Below are positions 37,940 to 49,139 of a DNA stretch of 64,000 nucleotides, one piece after another. Position 1 is the first letter of the stretch; every line of letters begins with the position of its first letter. Position numbers and translations under genes: made by a program. The notes beneath the pieces were generated by a model. That model was not told the origin of the DNA and searched no databases. It was given only the letters and a program-made list of their open reading frames with translations. The stretch comes from Phoronis australis. Lineage: Eukaryota; Phoronida; Phoronidae. The stretch is from positions 248,001 through 312,000 of the forward strand of contig NMRA01000408.1 in the NCBI GenBank assembly GCA_002633005.1, given 5' to 3'.

Positions 37940-39779
37940 CTGTAAAATAAAAAGAAGAAATTTTAATACATTTCCAGATTTTTGGCAGAGTATTCAATGA
38001 TGGGTCCACTTTTCAAAATTGAACAATTTCATATAATTTCCACGTTAGCAAAAAACTGTTGACCACAAAGATTAAATTGCTGCACCTCACTACATTTTAT
38101 AACAATTTAGTTGTGACAACCAACACTAGGTGGTGCTTCAGTAGTATCAGAAAAATGGACAAAATTATTCACAAATGGAATCACTGAGTTGCAACTATCT
38201 GATTAGGCAATCAATATGAGGCGATCAACAGTTGACCATTAAAAAACAAGCCTGTATTTTTCATTTAAAGAGCACTTCCTTCCTGTTAAATTGGATGTCA
38301 TGAAATAAACTGATTAACTACTACAAACTGGTCTCAAAGAATTCTTTGACATGGCAGCAGTTAGTTTTCCACCAAACAGAATTGAAAGATTACCTGCGAT
38401 TGCCATAAAGTTACTAAATCTGAAATGGGTTGCATAACCTTGTAAAAATTTACTGCTTGTTTGGAGAGGCCAACAATCTCTTGAGGTGGATGTCAATTTT
38501 CTACAGTTCACGCCAAAGGTATTCAGATAATTAAACTGACACGGAATTCCCTGTCATGACGGCTGGGCTGGGTTGAATTCATCACTGATCAGGGTGGCAT
38601 TCTTTCATGACCCGAGAATGAAAGCAATTTAATAGGAAAGTAAAAAGCGTGGCCAAGCCTCTTTGTAACTACAATTTTGATGTTATTATAGTGGTTATGA
38701 GTCATTTTTGTTGTTGAAATAATTAGCCTTCACGATGGGGGAAATGGTATTCTGTTGGATTATTTTTGTCCTGTACTGTATGTTGTAGTGAAGATTTTAC
38801 ATAATATGATCAAATGTCCCATACACTTGTGTGCTTGGTTTCAATTGGTGGTCCTGAACTTTTCACGTATTGAAGATGAAAATAAAGTACTGACAATTGG
38901 GACTTGATATTCTGTTGGCGAGTGTTGGACACATGAATGGAGATAGCGACACAAAGAAGGGGAAGAGAATATTGCAAAAACAGGAAACGATGACCAACCC
39001 CATCATTAGATGGAAAGGAAGTAATAGGAAAATTTTTCACATTTAGACGATTAGCAGAAATGGTGTGGCTACGATGTATGGAGAAATTTCCAGTGTCCGC
39101 CAGCAATTATCACGTTATTTATGCTTCAGTGACAATTATTCGTTAGCCAGCTCAGACAACAATAGCTAGCCACGCGTAGGAGTAGCATTGGGAACCCAGA
39201 GGCTATGTATGGAAATAAACTCTGATGTAAGAAATGAAAAAACAGACCGTGCAATTGATCGGCACATCTATGTTCTGAATGCTTAATAGCCAACAAGCCA
39301 GATATGAACGCTAACGAACAACCGGAAGATGTAGGCGTCAGTTCTCTAAAAGCAGTTAACTTGTTGCCCCGACTGCATTCTCCTGTACTCTTTCCCACCC
39401 TCATGCAACTAACGTTAGCAGTGTAATGTGTAAAACCCCTCTCACTTATGCATTACATGTGCATTCAGAGTGGCCCTAGAAAGAATAGGATTTCGTCAAA
39501 ATACAGGAAATGAACTCATCATTTCCGAAATGTTCTTAGTGTAGGCTCACCCCAATGGCAGAAGGACACCCCTCCTATGTCTACCCCCAAACTACCTCTG
39601 GCCGCTTGTTCGTGTTGTAGTGGGCGATAGAGTACATTTCCACCCGCTTTTAATTCTGGGATGTAGAGAACCCTCTGGAAGGTACAATTGATGAAAATGT
39701 GCTTGTGTATTGTATTGGACTAATTGTAGTGAAAGCCTTGCCCACTAACAAAAAATAGAAAATCTATAACGTTCTAATG

Positions 39780-39837
39780 CAAAAGAAGCCGAAAATAGAC
39801 ACTGCTTTCAGTGGCAGTGTCTATATTGTGCTTCTTT
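39780..39837. repeat. Short near-perfect hairpin
   Basis: AAAAGAAGC and AAATAGACACTGC are followed after an 8-base loop by GCAGTGTCTATATT and GCTTCTTTT, giving a stem of about 25 bp with two or three mismatches. Size and shape are near those of a small microRNA-like hairpin or the core of a degenerate foldback element. Either strand could form it. Confidence 0.5.
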
Positions 39838-40440
39838 TCCTAATAAAATGAAAGTCGCACAGGTTTGTGTGATCAAATATTAACTACAATGGCGAAAAGT
39901 GTGCACCAACACACTTTTATATCCACTTAACATGTATGCAGCAATAGATGGAAAGGAAATTTTAGAATGCAGGCCCAGCACACAGGTCACTTTTTCCCTT
40001 CATCTTGTACTCGGAAATATTCCAAAGCGTATTATGCTGCTAAATCATGTCCATTAGGATTAACCAACTACTAACCATGACGTAGTCTAAACAGCTGTTG
40101 GCTTGACCGAGCATTTTGAAAAAAATTAACAAGACAACTGAATTTTGCATTTACTGAGATGAAAGTCGTATTTAACTATCTCTTTTAAATGTTGTCCATT
40201 CCTCTGTATCCAAGTAAGTGGTCAAGTAGTAAAATACAAAGGAGCTCCTGTTTCTTTCAAGGCATTCATTTGGTTCCTTGGACTTACACTGTGGACAACA
40301 TCTAAGGAGAGTCTTAATGCATTTTGCTGATCGCTAGTAAGTTTCCCGATTTCACACGCGAGTAGATAGCACGTAGATACATGCGGCTCACCAAAACACA
40401 CATGTCTTTGTAATTAGAGCAGGGCTCTCTTGTCACTGAT

Positions 40441-40757
40441 ATTTGATGATACAGAAGAACATACTAAAACACAATGAAACAAAACTAGATATAGTGAAAC
40501 ACACTGAAACATACTGAAACAAACTGAAACACACTGAAACATACTGAAACAAACTGAAACACACTGAAACATACTGAAACAAACTGAAACACACTGAAAC
40601 ATACTGAAACACACTGAAGAATACTTAAACACAGTAAAACACACTGAAACATAACTGAAACACACTGAAACATACTGAAATATACTGAAACACACTGAAA
40701 CATACTGAAACACACTGAAACATAATGAAACACACTGAAACATACTGAAATACACTA
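40441..40757. repeat. 10-bp tandem array (ACTGAAACAN), 30-bp higher order
   Basis: About 26 clear units of ACTGAAACAC, ACTGAAACAT and ACTGAAACAA with more degenerate units at the left. Part of the array repeats in threes as a 30-bp unit. The minus-strand open frames (Cys-Val-Phe-Ser-rich) are repeat artefacts. The array ends about 15 bp from the donor of exon PH-2. Confidence 0.95.
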
Positions 40758-40772
40758 TTTGTCTACACCCAC

Positions 40773-40835
40773 CTTTGTATCCTTTGCATAGTACAACTTG
40801 GAACCCTTGAGTTTAAAGTACCTCTTTCTCCATCG
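40773..40835 (-). CDS. DGK delta/eta-like, exon PH-2
   Basis: 63 bp, 21 codons, phase 0 on both sides. It encodes the hallmark PH strands beta2-beta3: RWRKRYFKLKG then SKLYYAKDTK. This is the W-x-K-R-Y-F-x-L basic patch that faces phosphoinositide headgroups in PH domains, and it is very close to the delta/eta sequence. The acceptor is ttttacag and the donor AAAG|gtgggt. A 10-bp tandem array starts about 15 bp inside the following intron. The frame joins without a gap to PH-1 and PH-3. Confidence 0.95.
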
Positions 40836-41181
40836 CTGTAAAACAAACAAGTTACTACTAAAGAAAGGACATAGAGCCTGGTAGGGTTTCCATTGGTTGC
40901 GACATCAAATTACCCAGAGTGTCTGAATGCCGGCAGATGGGACTTATTGATATCTATAAAATGGTTTCATCATTTCCTGTCTTCCTCTTTATCAATTGCA
41001 AAAATTGCAAGACACATGGGTCACACATATATATTTAAAAAAGCAATTTGACATTAATGTCTTGAAAGTCCCATGCAGTGCCAATACCTTTGAAAATCAT
41101 CGTTTTGATTCGTGTCTTGAGGTGGAACCCTGTGTTTTGATTTATTGATATGGCGACTTATTGTTCCTAATAACACGTGGT

Positions 41182-43390
41182 GGTCAGTAATTGTTTCATT
41201 GGGAAGATTCTCCATTGCTTAATGATTTCTTACGATTTGAAGTTTACGATTTCAGTTTTGCCTAATTAGCGCTACGTGCGTCCTTTAAATGATAAACATG
41301 AATCAACACCCCCATTAGGATGTCAACCGCAACACGAATGGTTAGCTCATCTCGCACCATCCGCACTGCTTTCAGATGAGTTATTTTCATCGTAGGGGCA
41401 CTGAGATGCTCATTTATGTAGCAACATGTATATCATTTTAGATTGAAAAACAATAATATTGTTGGTCATATTTCAAATGAAATGCATTGTTGGGCACACA
41501 TTGTTCAAAACATGGCGAAACATTAATTTATGCTTTACATCGTTAGAATTGCGAGTCAGCTGCCATTCAGAGTGTCTTTCAAAACCAACAAGCCAAAAGT
41601 ATTTGATCAAAAATGTATTTTCCAGAAAAAAAAAACAACTGAAGGAGTACTGTAAGGGTGAAAAATTGACAAAAATACAAACCAGCTACAAAATCTTTTA
41701 TAAAGCAGTGTGAAAAAATACCCTGCATCCAAATATTACAAATCATACTGCCACTGATAAAAATGCAAGATATGATAAAAATGACCTATAATATTGCACA
41801 ACCAATAAAACTTATTTGTTGTTATCAATTAATAAAAGTACAAATCGCAAAGGTTGTCATGTTTTGACACATAAATATCTAACTGTGTCTGAACTGCAAC
41901 GTGCTTTGAAATTCGTTATCTACCGTACCTCAAATCTGCATTTCTTCTATCGACTGATAACAACATTGTTGCTGTCAACACCTGGACACGCACGTAAGCT
42001 ACATGATTACAATTCCGTTGAAGATCGAATGATCATGTTCTTGCGTCATTGCACTGAGAAATGAGGAACTATGGACTTTTTCACGACACATTTTATCTAC
42101 CACACAATACATCACTGTACTTGTCCACATGACATCAATGACCTACATTACATTTGGACACGTGTTGATGACAACGCCACCTGTGGTGACTGACGAACAA
42201 TAGAAGGCATCTTGAAACGCAATGTGGTCATTTGCAAACAACAAAAATGAACCCAAAATAGCTGTAAAGCACCCCTTTTAAGATTNAGGTCAGTAATTGT
42301 TTCATTGGGAAGATTCTCCGTTGCTTAATGATTTCTTACAATTTGAAGTTTACGATTTCAGTTTTGCCTAATTAGCCCTACGCGCGTCCTTTAAATGATT
42401 CACATGAATCAACACCCCCATTAGGATGTCAACCTCAACACGAATGGTTAGCTCATCTCGCACCATCCGCACTGCTTTCAGATGAGTTATTTTCATCGTA
42501 GGGGCACTGAGATGCTCACTTATGTAGCAACATATATTTCATTTTAGATTGAAAAACAATAATATTGTTGGTCAAATTTCAAATGAAATGCATTGTTGGG
42601 CACACATTGGTCAAAACATGGCGAAACAGTAATTTATGCTTTACATCGTTATAATTGCGAGTCAGCTGCCATTCAGAGTGTCTTTCAAAACCAACAAGCC
42701 AAAAGTATTTGATCAAAAATGTATTTTCCAGAAAAAAAAACAACTAAAGGAGTACTGTAAGGGTGAAAAATTGACAAAAATACAAACCAGCTACAAAATC
42801 TTTTATAAATCAATATGAAAAAATACCCTGCATCCAAATATTACAAATCATACTGCCACTGATAAAAATGCAAGATATGATAAAAATGACCTATAATATT
42901 GCACAACCAATGAAACTTATTTGTTGTTATCAATTAATAAAAGTAAAAATCGCAAAGGTTGTCATGTTTTGACACATAAATATCTAACTATGTTTGAACA
43001 GCAATGTGCTTTCAAATTCGTTATCTACCGTACCTCAAATCTGCATTTCTTCTATCGACTGATAACAACATTGTTGCTGTCAACACCTGGACACGCACGT
43101 AAGCTACATGATTACAATTCCGTTGAAGATCGAATGATCATGTTCTTGCGTCATTGCACTGAGAAATGAGGAACTATGGACTTTTTCACGACACATTTTA
43201 TCTACCACACAATACATCACTGTACTTGTCCACATGACATCAATGACCTACATTACATTTGGACACGTGTTGATGACAACGCCACCTGTGGTGACTGACG
43301 AACAATAGAAGGCATCTTGAAACGCAATGTGGTCATTTGCAAACAACAAAAATGAACCCAAAATAGCTGTAAAGCACCCCTTTTAAGATT
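41182..43390. repeat. 1.1-kb tandem duplication with N at the junction
   Basis: Copy 1 (41182-42285) and copy 2 (42288-43390) are collinear and differ by scattered substitutions and small indels, for example in the A-run near 41630/42735. The only N is at 42286, between the copies. Both copies carry an 82-codon open frame (41816-42064 and 42921-43169) with a few amino acid differences; I recognise no protein. Either a real tandem duplication or two alleles placed end to end. Confidence 0.9.
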
Positions 43391-43391
43391 C

Positions 43392-43720
43392 CAAAATTGC
43401 CCAGCATGCTTGTAAAGGCTGAATCACCCGTCTCTCCATCAGAGTTTTGATTCTACCGATCTAGCATATGGTGTGTATGCAGTGTTCACAGCAGCTAACA
43501 ACGGAGGAAGACGTTCTGATTTTTACAAGGTACCCTGGTACTTCCAATGTGAACAGTGTGATTGTGAGATGAAAGCGAAGACGACGAAAATAACGGCAAT
43601 GATCTGGAGTGCGCACCAGCGCCATTGATGTGCGAAGGAGCTCCGTGTGTTTGCATGACCCAGCTGGACTGTTGTCTGTAGAATTGGTGGGGTTTGTACC
43701 TGAACCTGTAGTCGCTGTGT
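43392..43720. repeat. Diverged dispersed repeat, copy 2
   Basis: Starts with TTGCCCAGCATGCTTGTAA as at 4038. On the plus strand a short frame near 43572-43682 is acidic, then Cys-rich (for example LMCEGAPCVCM), and ends at a stop. It may be a relic of a transposon protein, but I cannot name it. Confidence 0.35.
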
Positions 43721-45224
43721 GACAAGTTGCGATAATCTAGATAAGCCATGTTTTTTTAGTTTTCAAGTGCAGAGAAAAATGTTCGCGGAAATCTTTGGAA
43801 TACTTACCGAGATCACAATAGTGACGCCAAAATGATGTATATAGTGGACGATTCCTGGTCACTCCATGCTGATGCACTGGTCTGACCTTTATAATTTACT
43901 TAGATCATTTGGCCGCTGGGATTATTAGTGTCAGTAATTAGTACAACAGCTCATGAAATATTTGTTTTATTAGCATTGTCCAGATATGACATTAATTTGA
44001 TTTCAGTGGGCAGTAATATCATCTAATGTATTCACCGCTAATGTATTCGAAAATCGTGTTTCTGTGCACAGAGCTATTTGCAAGACAAGGAACTGTATTT
44101 CAGTGCCTAGCACCTCACTTATCTATATTCCTCACACATACCATCATCAGGAAGATGAGATTTCAGGAAGAACTCGAACAAGGATCTCGGAAATGAAACC
44201 TTGTCTGAAGACATGAAATCAACCTCACACTCGTGAACAGTGACTTTAAAAGCGGCAGTGAATAAATGCAGTGCTTCGAAATGCTGCAATGAACCCGCAT
44301 TCCGTCAAAAAGATATTTTATTTAACAGATGACCATAACACTGGACTCAACTTGCTCCATACTAAACAAGTATCTTCTTGGGTTGATAACTGACAGTTTG
44401 TTAGTGTCGGAGGTCATACTCAGTGCATAAAATGGTTCATGGGAGGCAGAGGATAAAGCAGCCCACAAGTATTGAGAATGACCTTATGACCTTGAGCAAT
44501 GAAGAGCTGTCAGATCTTCCAAAGTCCTAACAATCCTTTCTAATCCCAGTTGGTAGTGATATTTCATCGATTTAGGACAAAAATAATGTCCGAAATTGCC
44601 ATGTTCTCACTTTTCAAGTTCGTCAAACATCATTGTTGTGGATGTTTAGAACTTTCCATTAATAAGCTACTGTGCAGAACTTGAAAAGCACTTATCTGGT
44701 GTTACATCTAAAAATTGGAAAATGATACTTTTAAATCATCCGCCATTTTCCATCTGATAGTAGCTGTGATTGACAGCTTCATGACAGTGAAGTGTTACTT
44801 AGCAACTTCGCGCGAATAAAACGCAAGAATTTTAAGTAGAATTTCAACCCCAAACATTGTGTCCTAATAGGCGACTTTACTGTCAGAAGTTAAGGTCTAA
44901 TTTAAAAGTGGTTAACTGCTAATAAATCAAAAGACGCCATAAAATCTTACCCATTTTGGAAAAAGTAATTTCTAGAATTGCCCTTTCTACATTTTTCAAA
45001 ACCAGCTAAAATTGTCGTAAATGCGCACCATATATTTTTAAATAGTGTCTGGCTGAGTACTCAGAAATGGCGATGAAAACATTAATTTGGAGCAACTTAT
45101 TGTTTTAATAAGAAAAAACATTATAAAATAAAAAACTTAACTTAATTTTGAAAAATGTGCCATTAAATTGGTCATATTTTAACATTGCTTTGGTTTATCA
45201 CAGAAAACATACTCTCCTACTTAC

Positions 45225-45272
45225 CTGAAAGGAAGTGGTCTGCTTAAGGAGGTATCCATCTTTGATACAAGC
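45225..45272 (-). CDS. Diacylglycerol kinase delta/eta-like, exon PH-1
   Basis: First recognisable exon of the kinase in this window, 48 bp, 16 codons in phase 0. It reads ACIKDGYLLKQTTSFQ, the first strand of the PH domain; DGK-delta and DGK-eta have a closely similar IKEG..LKQ..SFQ segment here. The acceptor (ttttcacag) and donor (CAG|gtaagt) are both consensus. The next exon continues directly with RWRKRYFKLKG. The exon begins inside the protein, so at least one upstream exon with the start codon is missing; I could not find it between here and the right end. The PH domain of this family binds phosphoinositides and helps membrane targeting (family knowledge). DGK-delta and DGK-eta cannot be told apart from this exon; an invertebrate may have one ancestral gene. 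Confidence 0.93.
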
Positions 45273-45612
45273 CTGTGAAAACAAGTGGGAATATTACGAG
45301 AAGGCATAAATCTAATCACGCACCAGAGTACACTGTCCTGTTAATAGCCAAGATGTTCCAGCAAATTGATTATCAACATTACAGAAATAGACAGGTTACA
45401 GGAAACTGGAGCATGGGTTGTGTTTAGGAAAGATTGACAACAAATGCAGCAGGAAAATCACCCTTTATCAAATTTGGATCCACAATCGTTGTCATTGAGG
45501 ACTAGAAATGTTTGGGCGAGGGTCAGGGCTACAGCTGAATGATGAATAGTTAAGGTTAGCTCTCCATGATAGCAAGTAGCAGCATATGTTTACAAAAACA
45601 ACTACAGGTCTA

Positions 45613-45981
45613 AACCGGCTTGACACGTTACGTTATGGTGTTTGGTGAGACACCACCATCAGAAGAAGAAACGCAGTGGTCACTTTGATAGGCTCAACAA
45701 ATAATGAAACACAGACACAGCTTTAAATTCGTGAGGCTCTACACATCATTTGGTGCAAGCCCAGTCTTAATTGGCAATTGGCACACCACAGGTTGTCATT
45801 GTGGTGTGTCAGCTGCTGATTGAGACTGGGCTTGTACCAATTGATGTGTAGAGCGCACAAATTCTAAGCTGTGTCTGTGTTTCATTACTTGTTGGGCCTA
45901 TCAAAGTGACCACTGTGTTTGTTCTTTTGATGGTGGTGTTTCAATAAACGCAGAAACACGTGGAAACATGTCAAGCCAGTT
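45613..45981. mobile_element. Large foldback MITE flanked by TA
   Basis: 369 bp that folds on itself almost completely. AACCGGCTTGACA at the left matches the inverse of TGTCAAGCCAGTT at the right, and the arms keep pairing through AGTGGTCACTTTGATAGGC, AATGAAACACAGACACAGCT and AAGCCCAGTCT to a centre near 45795. TA lies directly outside each end (45611-45612 and 45982-45983). Non-autonomous; a transcript would form a long double-stranded RNA hairpin. Confidence 0.88.
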
Positions 45982-46115
45982 TAAATCCGTTGTTGCTTTT
46001 ATTAAAGTTTGCCGTTTTCAAATTCTATAGGAGGCTGATGAAACAAACCGCTGACATAATACACATAGGTGACCATAATTTATAAATTTCCTAATTTAAT
46101 TGAGAATGATTACAC

Positions 46116-49023
46116 ACATTAACTTATCCTAGACAAACTGGATTTCTCCCAAGTTGTTTTATAGGAGGGATATACCACGGTGTAGCACGATATCCACAAT
46201 ATACTTAAGTCCATCGAAGTTATCAGTGTATAGGGGACACTGCTATCGTCAACAATTAAAGGACAGAGTCGTTGCTCATAGTTGCCTATCTTTTGCTCAA
46301 ATAATCACCAATCGAATTAGAAAATGTTTTATGTCAATTAGCACCTGTCAATGTTCCCAAATTGTCACAAAGAAATCTTAGCATGCAAGCGATGCATCAG
46401 GGATAGCTTGTGATTACTTCAATGACAACAGCATCACCTACTGTTTACTTGGATGTCCCTTATTACCAAAGCTGGTATGAACAGTCAGTTAACCTTGCAG
46501 TTTACCTTCATTGATTCTCTGCTCAGACTAGTGTTACCTCAGTGTGAAAGGGACTATAGAGTCTTAGATGATAAACCAGCATGACATCCCTTTGACCTCT
46601 GCATGACTATTATTGTCTCAAGTTCAGAGACCCAGCCTATGCAAACAGTTATGGTAATTTAATTCTTGTGGGGATAACCTCACTTCTGAATGTTAAGGAT
46701 CAAAAGAAAGAGTTTAGAAAGAGATCATCCACCAGTCCCCTTCTTTACAAACAAATCAGCAAACGAAAGTGCTCGACAGAGCGACAGTTGACGAAGTCGA
46801 ATGGAAAGCAACAACGATGATGACAAATGTGATTAAGAAATATAGACATAAAATGGTAAAGCAACGAAGTGAAGTATAATTCAATAAAAGAGGAATCATC
46901 GGAAAATGTCTGGAGAAACATGGAGCCCTTAACGAGGTTTATTCACGTACCAAATTTCAGAAAAATTCATCAAAAGACACCGGCGCTTGGCTGACTGTAA
47001 ACAGAACATTAGAATAATCCAGAATATTGAAAAGCGCTGCCTCCCCNACATTAACATATCCTAGACAAACTGGATTTCTCCCAAGTTGTTTTATAGGAGG
47101 GATATACCACGGTGTAGCATGATATCCTACAATATACTATAGTCAAACATTATGTTCCTGGTCTAATACGCACGTCAGACAGGGTTGCATTCCTACAGCA
47201 CTGCTGCAACCATAGTGTGACCAGAAAAAGAACAACATTGGCGACAAAGTGAACACAATGGGAGAAATTGTACCAAAAATACAAATTTAAAGTCATGCTC
47301 TTAACATGGCTTGTGCTTTCGTGGCATTTGCATTTACGGTGCTTTTTCTGTAACTTTTTCCATCGCACAACTACACCTGAAATTTGACCTATACTTCAGT
47401 TGTCTTTACATCACTATTGCATGAGGGCCTATCAAAAACAGGACTTGTATTGTTTTGGCAAAAAACTAAAAAAAAAAATACATAAAACAAAATCAAAATG
47501 ACAATTTAAAAACCTATAACACTGTTTTTGAGATTCCATAAGGACAATTATACCAAATAAAATTGGTCATGTAATTGATACTGTTTTTTCTATGAATGAA
47601 TCTTTCTTTTAGCTAATTTTACCAAAAAAGGAAATTAAAACATGACCCAATTGATAGATTAAAAGAGACCAAACAAATTCCACTGGCTTTCTACTTTCAG
47701 AAAATATATACTTCTACTGGCTTAAACTCTTCAGTTTAGCAGATATTTGATTAAACACACAGATGTTGATAAGGTCCGGCATAAATGTAAGAAGGTTTTA
47801 CATTGTATACCCAGAGAAGTAGAGCACGTGTCTAACTGAGGTGGGAGAAAAAGATAAACTTGCTTCTTGATACACAACCTTGGAAAAATCAATTTTTTTA
47901 CTGTTTTACTTCTAATATTAGCCTCAGTGCTTTCAATTTCCCACTAATAATAAGTAAGACAAGTTGCTAAAAACTGTTATTTGAATCAAATTGGTGTTTG
48001 CCAGTTACCTTCGAGTTCTTTATGTATATGGAAAGTTCAATGCTTTTGGCACTTAGAAGGCCGACGTGTCGATGTTTCGGAGAGTTGCGGTCAGTATGAA
48101 CAGTTAACTTCGATTCTCATCGAAGATAACAGTGCCAGTATACAGGTGGATTAAACAGCGGAGCGTCAATGGTCAGCTTTGGTCCATCGAATTTATCACT
48201 AGGGGACACTCGCTATCGTCAACAATTAAAGGAAAGGACAGTGCCGTCGCTCATAGTTGCCTATATTTTGCTCCAATAATCACCAATTGAATTAGAAATA
48301 AGTTTTATGTCAATTAGCACCTGTCAATGTTCCCAAATTGTCACTAAGAAATCTTAGCATGCAAGCGATGCATCAGCGATAGCTTGTGATTACTTCAATG
48401 ACAACAGCATCACCTACTGTTTATTTGGATGTCCCTTATTACCAAAGCTGGTATGAACAGTTCAGTTAACCTTGCAGTTTACCTTCATTGATTCTCTGCT
48501 CAGACTAGAGTTACCTCAGTGTGAAAGGGACTATAGAGTCTTAGATGATAAACCAGCATGACATCCCTTTGACCTCTGCATGACTATTATTGTCTCAAGT
48601 TCAGAGACCCAGCCTATGCAAACAGTTATGGTAATTTAATTCTTGTGGGGATAACCTCACTTCTGAATGTTAAGGATCAAAAGAAAGAGTTTAGAAAGAG
48701 ATCATCCACCAGTCCCCTTCTTTACAAACAAATCAGCAAACGAAAGTGCTCGACAGAGCGACAGTTGACGAAGTCGAATGGAAAGCAACAACGATGATGA
48801 CAAATGTGATTAAGAAATATAGACATAAAATGGTAAAGCAACGAAGTGAAGTATAATTCAATAAAAGAGGAATCATCGGAAAATGTCTGGAGAAACATGG
48901 AGCCCTTAACGAGGTTTATTCACGTACCAAATTTCAGAAAAATTCATCAAAAGACACCGGCGCTTGGCTGACTGTAAACAGAACATTAGAATAATCCAGA
49001 ATATTGAAAAGCGCTGCCTCCCC
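46116..49023. repeat. Duplicated blocks A-B / A'-C-B' with N at the junction
   Basis: Block A (46116-46208) and block B (46211-47046) are followed by N at 47047. Then come A' (47048-47144), a unique 1.04-kb block C (47145-48182), and B' (48183-49023). A and A' match closely; B and B' are nearly identical, with most differences in the first 100 bp. The arrangement is what results if two haplotypes, one with and one without C, are joined end to end. A true duplication is the alternative. Confidence 0.88.
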
Positions 49024-49139
49024 TGTGTACATTGCATGTAGCACAGGTCAAGGGATAAACACTAAACAATCTCAATCAAGAAAGCAACACTCTAAGTACA
49101 CTTTAAATATCGTATCCTCTGGGGGAAGCAAAACTAGGC

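Larger units (their letters stand above)
37940..40772 (-). other. Intron between PH-2 and PH-3
   Basis: 2.8 kb. It contains a short hairpin at 39780-39837 and a 10-bp tandem array at 40441-40757 against the 5' splice site. Minus-strand open frames of 98 and 92 codons (38810-39106, 39126-39404) have no recognisable domain and no exon signals that fit the kinase. Confidence 0.55.
40836..45224 (-). other. Intron between PH-1 and PH-2
   Basis: 4.4 kb as assembled, including a 1.1-kb tandem duplication (41182-43390) that may be artefactual; the true intron may be 1.1 kb shorter. A diverged repeat lies at 43392-43720. The part 43750-45200 shows nothing definable. Confidence 0.6.

Noticed and set aside
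40414-40755. Cys/Val/Phe/Ser-rich minus-strand frames of 113 and 82 codons
   Set aside because: Produced by the 10-bp tandem array; no gene signals.
41816-43169. Duplicate 82-codon frames shared by the two 1.1-kb copies
   Set aside because: Conserved only because the copies are alleles or a recent duplicate; no recognisable family and substitutions show no clear sign of constraint.
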